A stretch of 7,512 nucleotides of DNA from JAXGPP01 sp964436865 (GTDB lineage Bacteria; Planctomycetota; Planctomycetia; Pirellulales; Thermoguttaceae). The position numbers and the translations under genes are program-made. The stretch lies in the NCBI GenBank assembly GCA_964436865.1, contig CAYTFK010000333.1, positions 1 to 7,512 of the forward strand. The letters are read 5' to 3'. The notes beneath the pieces are model-generated. The model made no database searches. It had not been told where the DNA came from and saw only the letters and a list, made by a program, of their open reading frames with translations. Of the stretch, positions 1 through 5,521 are shown one piece after another (the stretch's first letter is position 1; each line of letters begins with the position of its first letter).

Positions 1-648
1 GCCGGCCCCGACGTGTTTGAATACGTCGCCAGCCGGGCGGCGGCTTGGGATTGTCCGATCTCGCTCCATGCCAGCCTGGACGACCTCCGGTCGAATCCCA
101 GGGCAGTAGACTGCTTGGCCGCAATCAAGATCTGGGAAGATGCAAGGCTCGGCAACCACCTCTCCGAGAACGAGTGCCGGCTGATGCGCAACGTAGCGCC
201 GGAGGACGCCCACTACGTACCCTGCTTCGAGCAGCGCCAAATTTACAATGCCTCCCAGGAAGCCCGCAATCTGACACCATCCCAACGGAGGATCCTTGCC
301 GACCGCCGCGAACATCACTTGTTCATCAACGAACAGGGGCTCTACGAGCTGGTCGAAATCGAGCCCTTGCCGGAGATTGCTCAGGGGACTGTGAAGGCAT
401 TCCTGTTCCGCCGCGCCGCAAAGCCGGACGATACCTATGTCATCGCCTGGACGGTCTCGGGAGAGTTGCATCTACGGCTGCCGGGTAGGTCGGTGGTCGC
501 GATGCGCCCCTTCGGCGCGCAACTGCCAGGCACGGTCAGTGACCGGTGGTCGGACGTGCCGGTCGGCCCGCGAACCTATTTGGTTTTCAACAACACAGAC
601 CGCGACACCGCGTGCCGACTGCTGGGCCAGGCAACAGTCGTCGACTGA
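1..648 (+). CDS. C-terminal part of a probable glycoside-hydrolase-like protein (5' truncated by window edge)
   Basis: The reading frame is open from base 1 to a TGA at 646-648, giving 215 residues. A GTG at base 13 could be read as a start, but the four codons before it are open and the protein begins in mid-domain, so I treat it as a fragment of a longer gene. Residues about 5-22 (EYVASRAAAWDCPISL) followed by an amphipathic helix to about residue 50 (DCLAAIKIWEDARL) resemble the last strand and helix of a TIM-barrel hydrolase. Residues about 113-215 alternate hydrophobic residues as in a beta-sandwich, including DTYVIAWTVSGELHLRLP and RTYLVFNN. This two-part end is common in glycoside hydrolases and would suit a neighbour of sulfatases. 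The catalytic residues are not visible, so the family is inference. An uncharacterised secreted protein is the alternative. It converges with the isomerase-like gene at 799-2232. Confidence 0.55.
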   Translation, partial: AGPDVFEYVASRAAAWDCPISLHASLDDLRSNPRAVDCLAAIKIWEDARLGNHLSENECRLMRNVAPEDAHYVPCFEQRQIYNASQEARNLTPSQRRILADRREHHLFINEQGLYELVEIEPLPEIAQGTVKAFLFRRAAKPDDTYVIAWTVSGELHLRLPGRSVVAMRPFGAQLPGTVSDRWSDVPVGPRTYLVFNNTDRDTACRLLGQATVVD

Positions 649-665
649 GGGCCGCTGCGGAGCCC
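649..665 (+). terminator. GC hairpin directly after the stop of the first gene (possible weak terminator)
   Basis: Directly after the TGA, GGG (649-651) can pair with CCC (663-665), and CCG (652-654) with CGG (658-660). The loop is three bases (CTG) and there is a two-base AG bulge. No T-run follows, so it is not a classical intrinsic terminator. It may only stabilise the transcript end. Confidence 0.2.
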
Positions 666-742
666 CCGATCGGCGACGTGTTCTTTCCATTCGCAACTTG
701 CAGCAGTCGGCGTCCGCGTCCCTATTCCAGACTTCGCACCGA

Positions 743-793
743 TCCTCCCCAGACGGGTATGTCGCTCGGAATTCCACGCCGGCTGGGGCAGGA
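743..793 (-). terminator. 10-bp inverted repeat just downstream of the isomerase-like gene
   Basis: TCCTCCCCAG (743-752) pairs with CTGGGGCAGGA (783-793) over ten base pairs with one bulged C (789). The loop is 30 bases and contains the palindrome GGAATTCC. The stem begins five bases after the stop codon of the minus-strand gene and sits in the spacer between two converging genes, the expected place for a two-way transcript end. No T-run follows in either direction, so a Rho-independent terminator is only a possibility. A 3' stabilising hairpin is the alternative. Confidence 0.3.
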
Positions 794-798
794 AGAGG

Positions 799-2232
799 CT
801 ACCCTTCTTGCAACACCCGGAAGCCCATCAGGTTGGCCAGGTGGCGGACGCTTTCCATGTGGTCGCCATAGAACACCACTCGGTGCAACAGCGTCATGGC
901 ATCTTCCGTCTCCAGAGCGCTGCTCCAGTTGGCCGCCATCTCGGCCGCGCTGCGCACCTTGGTGACGATCTGCGTCCGGCAGCCGTGCACACTCTTCTCC
1001 GGCACCTCGATGATCTCGCCGGTGGACGCGAGGATGGTCTCCAAGTTGACGAACTTGGTCCGGGTGATGACCTCGCCCACGCGGTACTGCACCTCGGGCA
1101 CGCACCCACTGCCGCCGACCTCGGAGTGGCCGCGCAACAGGTAGGGAGCCGCTTCGCCGTCGGGGCCGTCCATCTTCAAGGGCGCCGTGCAGTGCGCCGT
1201 CCACAGTGCGTTGCGCGCCGTGTCAAACGTGGCGTTCCCCTGGAAGCCGGGACGGTCGATGGCATACTGGAACAACAGCATCGTCAACAGTGAATCCATG
1301 TCGCCTTCACAGGCTGCCGGCACGCCGCGGTCGCGGAGCCGCGTGAAACCAAGGCATGGGAATCCCTGCGGCAGCCAGCCCATGCACGTGCCGATCGCCA
1401 GCGCATCCGCCTGCTTGCGGTTGATAAGGTCATCCAATGCCACGCTCACCCGGCCCGCTTTCTCGATATCCTCCTTGGTCGGTTCGAGGATTGCCTTGGC
1501 TCCCTTGGTCCAAGCGTCGATTTCGGCCTTCACCGCTTCCGCATTGGCGGCCGCAAGCACCTCTTCCCATTCCTTGAGGTCGCAGACCACCACATCAGCG
1601 CCAAGGCGACGCTTGATCTCGTCAGGCGAACAGGCCGCCTTCGTGCCGCGGGCCGGCGGGAAGAGCAGAATCCGGGTCTGCTGCATCATCGGAATCACTC
1701 GCAACAGACGCACCGCCCGCTCCACTTCGCCCAAGTCGCTGCTGGCCAGAAGCGCAACTCGATGTCCCTGGCGGAGCCATCGCGGCGCAAACATCCAGTC
1801 ATGACCGCTTGCCGGCAGCGAGAAGACGGCCAGCGGGCGGCCGGCGTCGAGCACCGGCGTGATCACGCGCGTCATGGCAAAGTTTTGCACGTTGATCGCC
1901 AGCACCGGCGCATCGGGTCCCGCCTTTTCAAGCAGCGCTTTGGTTTCCTCCGGGCTCCGCGATTGGCCGATCAACAGTTCGATGTTGCCCAGTTTCTGCT
2001 CCACCTCGGCGAGCTTCGCGTTCACAGCGGCGACCTGAGTCTTGTCGGCGCCCCAGTTGCGGTCTTCCGGTTGCGGCTCGCCGGTGAAAATCACACAGAT
2101 CCGCGATTTCTTGCGGGGCTTGGGCGGCGCCTCTTCAGCCGCCCGCGTCTGCGTCCATGCCGCACCGGCCAAAAGCAATCCGCCCACGGCACCGGTTCCC
2201 AGGAACTCTCTTCGCGTGCAATGCTCACACAT
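799..2232 (-). CDS. Tat-exported L-fucose/L-arabinose isomerase-fold protein
   Basis: This 477-residue protein starts with a twin-arginine signal: TRREFLG at residues 6-12, then a glycine/alanine/leucine-rich hydrophobic stretch to about residue 30. It should therefore be exported folded. The start is backed by AGGAG (bases 2249-2245, minus strand) 12 nt upstream. The rest looks like the short (about 450 aa) fucose/arabinose isomerase-like family: an alpha/beta N-terminal part (residues 44-200), CMGWLPQGFPCLGF at 283-296, CEGDMDSLLTMLLFQY at 308-323, an AHC motif at 346-348 and a C-terminal LHRVVFYGD at 449-457. Compared from memory with E. coli FucI, Glu309 matches Glu337 and His450 matches His528, but Asn333 (in FQGN) falls where the metal ligand Asp361 should be, with the same 24-residue spacing. 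These isomerases are normally cytoplasmic and metal-dependent, so location and site are both odd. It diverges from the sulfatase operon and may act on, or only bind, a sugar released there. The fold is fairly secure; activity is not. Confidence 0.8.
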   Translation of the reverse strand: MCEHCTRREFLGTGAVGGLLLAGAAWTQTRAAEEAPPKPRKKSRICVIFTGEPQPEDRNWGADKTQVAAVNAKLAEVEQKLGNIELLIGQSRSPEETKALLEKAGPDAPVLAINVQNFAMTRVITPVLDAGRPLAVFSLPASGHDWMFAPRWLRQGHRVALLASSDLGEVERAVRLLRVIPMMQQTRILLFPPARGTKAACSPDEIKRRLGADVVVCDLKEWEEVLAAANAEAVKAEIDAWTKGAKAILEPTKEDIEKAGRVSVALDDLINRKQADALAIGTCMGWLPQGFPCLGFTRLRDRGVPAACEGDMDSLLTMLLFQYAIDRPGFQGNATFDTARNALWTAHCTAPLKMDGPDGEAAPYLLRGHSEVGGSGCVPEVQYRVGEVITRTKFVNLETILASTGEIIEVPEKSVHGCRTQIVTKVRSAAEMAANWSSALETEDAMTLLHRVVFYGDHMESVRHLANLMGFRVLQEG

Positions 2233-2319
2233 CGGCAGGCCTTTCTCCTAATTCGACCGACGGACGACATGACCGGGCATCGGAACAAACCGCGCCCCCA
2301 AGGCATCAGTTCGAGGGCT

Positions 2320-2349
2320 ATTGTCGCCATGCACGTGACCGCTTGTCAA
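2320..2349 (-). promoter_or_regulatory. Candidate sigma70-type promoter for the isomerase-like gene
   Basis: Read on the minus strand, TTGACA (2349-2344) is a perfect -35 box. Eighteen bases further comes GACAAT (2325-2320), which matches four of six -10 positions including A2 and the final T. Transcription would start near 2313 and leave a leader of about 80 bases before the ATG at 2232. The -10 box overlaps one copy of the ATTGTCG word, so a protein bound there would block this promoter. The 18-base spacer is one base longer than ideal. Confidence 0.4.
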
Positions 2350-2400
2350 CAAATTCGCGCATTGTCGTTCCCGAGTCCCTGTCACGAGTCGAGCTTAGTA

Positions 2401-2467
2401 GCTAATCTATCCACCAGTCGAGCCTGGCCCTCCCGGGCCTTCCCATTTACCTGGACACCCGATTAGC
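2401..2467 (+). repeat. Nested inverted repeat upstream of the first sulfatase
   Basis: GCTAATC (2401-2407) is the exact reverse complement of GATTAGC (2461-2467). Between them lies a second stem, GGCCC (2426-2430) with GGGCC (2435-2439), around a four-base loop. The right outer arm ends 18 bases before the ATG at 2486, next to the weak ribosome-binding sequence GAGA (2473-2476). It could be a leader RNA structure or a DNA operator. A seven-base repeat can also arise by chance. Confidence 0.3.
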
Positions 2468-2485
2468 ATCGCGAGATACCCTTCT

Positions 2486-3994
2486 ATGAAGACAAGATTA
2501 CTGATCTTCGGGGCAATGCTCCTGACTTCGCAGGCCCGGATTGAGGCTGCTGAACAGCGGGCGGCCCCGCCAAATATCCTCTTCATCATCACCGATCAGC
2601 AGTTCGCCGATGCGATGAGCTGCCGGATGGGGAATCAGTTCATCCACACCCCGTCCATGGACCGGCTCGCCGAGACGGGCACGCTGTTCACACGGGCCTA
2701 CAGTTCCAACCCGCTCTGCATGCCCTGGCGCAATTCGGTCTTTACGGGCCGCTACCCGCACGAGACCCGCGTGACGCAGAATGCCAATCCGCCGGGCGGA
2801 CTCGATCCGAAAGAGTTCCTCTCGCTGGGCAACTACTTCCGCAACGCTGGTTACGACGCCGCCTACAGTGGCAAGTGGCACCTGTGCTTCCCGGTCAAGG
2901 ATGTCGAAACGCACGGCTTCGAGATCGTCACCCGCAAAATCCAAGGCGATCACGATGCGGGTGTAACGGAAGGGGCGGCGAATTTCCTCGCCCGCCCGCA
3001 TGAGAAGCCCTTCGTGCTCGTCGCCAGCTACCTCAATCCGCACAACATCTGCGAGTGGTCGCGCCGCCTGGCCGGGCGCGAGCAGGTGCTCAACTGCGGC
3101 GAGATCGGCGATCCCCCGCCGCTCGATCAACTGCCGCCGCTGCCAGCGAACTTCGCGCCGCCGGCCAATGAGCCGGATGGCATGACCTTCATGCGCCGTG
3201 CCTACCAGGTAGATTCCGGCCTCTTCCCCGTACGCCGTTTCACAGAAAAGGACTGGCGCGTGTTGCGATGGGGATACTACCGCATGATCGAGAAGGTCGA
3301 CGCCCACATCGGCGACCTACTTGCAGCGCTCCGCCAGTCCGGTCTGGAGGAGAACACGCTCGTCGTCTTCACCTCCGACCACGGCGACTGTGCCGGCGCG
3401 CACCGCTTCAACCAGAAGACTGTGTTCTACGACGAATCCGCCCGCGTGCCGTTGGTGATCGCCTGCCGCGGCAGAACTGCCGGCAGCACCACTGACGAAC
3501 TAGTGAACACCGGCATCGATCTGCTGCCCACGATGCTCGATTTCGCCGGCCTGGAGATCCCCAGCAAGATTCCCGGGCGGAGCCTGCTCCCCCTGGTGTT
3601 CGGCCAGCCAGTTGATGCATGGCGTGACCATGTGGTCGTGGAAAACAACATGACGCAAACGGGTGAGGTTGACGGCCTCCGCCCGCAGATGGAAGGCCGC
3701 ATGGTGCGAACCGATCGCTACAAGTATTGCGTCTTCAGCCACGGCCAGCGGCGGGAGTCGCTGATCGATATGCAGGCCGATCCTGGCGAGACGACCGATC
3801 TGGCTGCCGATCCCAAGTACCGCTCGGTTCTTCTGGAGCATCGCGAGCTGCTCCAGAAGTCTGCCCGGGAGCACAACGACCCGCTGGTCGCCAGCCTGCT
3901 GGCCGACGATGTGAAGCCGATTCCGTTCTCTGCAAGCGTTGCACCTGCCGACCCGCCTCGCGTGAAGCGGAAGGCAAAGTCGGCATCAAAATAG
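2486..3994 (+). CDS. Secreted sulfatase, first gene of the operon, with an unusual CMPWR active-site motif
   Basis: A 502-residue sulfatase of the alkaline-phosphatase superfamily that should hydrolyse sulfate esters, probably on a polysaccharide. Residues 1-22 form a Sec signal peptide (cleavage near Ala21-Ala22), so it acts in the periplasm or outside. Active-site elements appear in the normal order: metal-binding Asp37 with Gln38 (TDQQ, where many family members have DD), the formylglycine motif Cys78-Met-Pro-Trp-Arg82, GKWH at 129-132, His186 in NPHN, Asp298-His299 in SDHGD, and Lys311. The motif keeps the C-x-P-x-R core needed for Cys-to-formylglycine conversion, but has Trp where Ser, Ala or Thr is usual. 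Length is normal. The last 12 residues carry six Lys/Arg and no acidic residue. The ribosome-binding site is weak (GAGA at 2473-2476), unlike the next two genes. It begins an operon, with the next gene 15 nt downstream. Substrate unknown. Confidence 0.93.
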   Translation: MKTRLLIFGAMLLTSQARIEAAEQRAAPPNILFIITDQQFADAMSCRMGNQFIHTPSMDRLAETGTLFTRAYSSNPLCMPWRNSVFTGRYPHETRVTQNANPPGGLDPKEFLSLGNYFRNAGYDAAYSGKWHLCFPVKDVETHGFEIVTRKIQGDHDAGVTEGAANFLARPHEKPFVLVASYLNPHNICEWSRRLAGREQVLNCGEIGDPPPLDQLPPLPANFAPPANEPDGMTFMRRAYQVDSGLFPVRRFTEKDWRVLRWGYYRMIEKVDAHIGDLLAALRQSGLEENTLVVFTSDHGDCAGAHRFNQKTVFYDESARVPLVIACRGRTAGSTTDELVNTGIDLLPTMLDFAGLEIPSKIPGRSLLPLVFGQPVDAWRDHVVVENNMTQTGEVDGLRPQMEGRMVRTDRYKYCVFSHGQRRESLIDMQADPGETTDLAADPKYRSVLLEHRELLQKSAREHNDPLVASLLADDVKPIPFSASVAPADPPRVKRKAKSASK

Positions 3995-4009
3995 CAGGAG
4001 AGACCCATT

Positions 4010-5521
4010 ATGAGACGCACTCTGTTTGTCGTCGCCGCACTGGCGCTCACCTGGCCGGCTGCCATTCCGGCTGCCGAAGTCGCCAGGCCCAATTTCGTGT
4101 TCATCCTCACCGATGACCAAGGCTGGGCCGAGACCTCGGTCCCGATGCACCCCGATATCGCGGAGTCGTGCTGCCCTTACCTGGAAACTCCCAATATCGA
4201 GCGTCTCGCCAAGAGCGGCATGCGCTTCACCAGCGGCTACGCCCCCGGGCCGATCTGTACGCCGACGCGCCGCAGCGTGCTCACCGGAAGGACGACCGCC
4301 CGGTTGCGTGGCACGGAATTCCCCTGCAATCCACCTGACTATTTCGACCCGGCGCGGGATCTCACGCTCCCCCAGGCGCTCAAGGCAGTGGACGCAGACT
4401 ACCGCTGCGCGCATTTTGGAAAATGGGGCGAACGGATACCCGGGCCCGACAAGGCCGGCTACGACACCAGCGACGGCGAGACGGGCAATATCACCGGCGG
4501 CGGAATGACGGGCGCGGATGGCGCTCGCCTGCCGATCGTGGCCGAGGAGCCGAAGGACGACCCGAAGCTCACATTCAGCCTCACCGGCCGAGCGATCGAG
4601 TTCATCGAGCAGCAGGTCCGCCAGAAGCGCCCCTTCTACCTCCAGGTGAGTTACTACGCCGCGCATCACCAGATCCAGGCCCGGGGGACGACCATTGAGA
4701 AGTACCGCAAGAAGGGCCTGCCGCCGCGCGAGTTTCCGCTGGAGTGGGCGGCAATGCTCGAAGACCTCGATACGGGTATCGGACACCTGCTCGACAAGAT
4801 CGACGCCCTGGGGATCGCCGACAATACCTACATCGTGCTCAGCGCCGATAACGGCGGCGCGCCGCATGAGCGGGAGAGCCCGCTCTACTTGAGCTGGCTC
4901 AAGGCCGCCAAGGAAGGCGCCGCGCCCGCCCCCGGCGCACGTCTGCCGGAAAACTACCCCTTGCGCGGCGCCAAGCAGTGGCTCTACGAAGGCGGCATCC
5001 GCGTGCCGTTTATCGTCCGTGGCCCCGGCGTCAAGGCCGGCAGTTTCTCTCACGTGCCCGTCGCGCACTACGATCTGCTGCCGACCTTCGTCGATCTGGC
5101 CGGCGGCAAGCGTCCGCTCCCTCCGGAGATCGACGGCGGCAGTCTGCGGGCCGTCCTCGAGAACGGCGGCCAGGGCGAGGTCAAGCGCTCCCTGCCAGGA
5201 CTCGTTTTCCATCGTCCCGAGCGAGGCTATTCGGCGTTCCGTTCCGGCGATATGAAGCTCGTCATCAACTACGCGGCAGGCAGGAAAGAGCTTTACGACC
5301 TCTCAAGCGACATCGGCGAACAGCACGATCTCGCCGCGGCCATGCCCGAGAAGGTGGAAGAACTCAACGGCATTCTCACCGGCTATCTCGACTCGGTGAA
5401 CGCCGAGAAGTACGAAGCAAATAAGCCTGCGGCCAAACGCCCGCGTGGGACGGCGCCTAAAGGCAACCGCGCGAACCAGCAACGCCGCCCCCAACGAGCC
5501 ACAGGAGCGCCCCGGCCATGA
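4010..5521 (+). CDS. Secreted arylsulfatase-like sulfatase, second gene of the operon
   Basis: A 503-residue sulfatase with a Sec signal peptide (RR at residues 2-3, hydrophobic to about 20, cleavage near Ala21-Ala22). It has the metal pair Asp35-Asp36 (TDDQG), the formylglycine motif Cys83-Thr-Pro-Thr-Arg87, GKWG at 137-140, a histidine pair at 219-220 (AAHHQ), Asp280-Asn281 in SADNGG and Lys322 followed by YEGGIRVPF. This is the arylsulfatase A-like layout. The exception is Gly140, in place of the His that follows GKW in arylsulfatase A (His125 there) and in both neighbours. Residues 472-503 form a Pro/Arg/Lys-rich tail with ten basic and no acidic residues, outside the catalytic fold. AGGAGA at 3996-4001 is a strong ribosome-binding site, 15 nt separate it from the previous stop, and its TGA overlaps the next ATG. 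It differs so much from its neighbours that it probably acts on another sulfate position. Substrate unknown. Confidence 0.93.
   Translation: MRRTLFVVAALALTWPAAIPAAEVARPNFVFILTDDQGWAETSVPMHPDIAESCCPYLETPNIERLAKSGMRFTSGYAPGPICTPTRRSVLTGRTTARLRGTEFPCNPPDYFDPARDLTLPQALKAVDADYRCAHFGKWGERIPGPDKAGYDTSDGETGNITGGGMTGADGARLPIVAEEPKDDPKLTFSLTGRAIEFIEQQVRQKRPFYLQVSYYAAHHQIQARGTTIEKYRKKGLPPREFPLEWAAMLEDLDTGIGHLLDKIDALGIADNTYIVLSADNGGAPHERESPLYLSWLKAAKEGAAPAPGARLPENYPLRGAKQWLYEGGIRVPFIVRGPGVKAGSFSHVPVAHYDLLPTFVDLAGGKRPLPPEIDGGSLRAVLENGGQGEVKRSLPGLVFHRPERGYSAFRSGDMKLVINYAAGRKELYDLSSDIGEQHDLAAAMPEKVEELNGILTGYLDSVNAEKYEANKPAAKRPRGTAPKGNRANQQRRPQRATGAPRP

Larger units (their letters stand above)
2233..2485. 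promoter_or_regulatory. Divergent promoter region between the isomerase-like gene and the sulfatase operon
   Basis: This 253-base non-coding stretch must drive both the minus-strand isomerase-like gene and the plus-strand sulfatases. It holds a sigma70-like minus promoter and an inverted repeat next to the sulfatase start (both listed separately). ATTGTCG occurs at 2320-2326 and 2361-2367, with a related TTGTCA at 2343-2348, so TTGTC starts lie 22 and 19 bases apart, roughly two helical turns. AGTCGAGC is repeated at 2387-2394 and 2416-2423. The best plus-strand promoter I see is weak: CTGTCA at 2379-2384, then 18 bases, then TAATCT at 2403-2408. PVC bacteria often use extracytoplasmic-function sigma factors, whose boxes I could not recognise here. 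Confidence 0.6.

Noticed and set aside
546..965. 139-codon plus-strand frame bridging the first gene and the isomerase-like gene
   Set aside because: Low-complexity Pro/Arg/Ser-rich translation that overlaps two better genes on opposite strands.
2332..2337. CACGTG palindrome, also present at 7148-7153 in the other spacer
   Set aside because: Short, and also found inside coding DNA (near 5053), so no sign of a specific operator.
2498..3307. 269-codon minus-strand frame opposite the first sulfatase
   Set aside because: Same reason: a shadow of a well-supported gene, with no signal peptide or motif.
3986..5212. 408-codon open frame on the minus strand opposite the second sulfatase
   Set aside because: It is antisense to a gene with complete sulfatase motifs. 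Long antisense frames are expected in GC-rich genes, and its product shows no recognisable domain.
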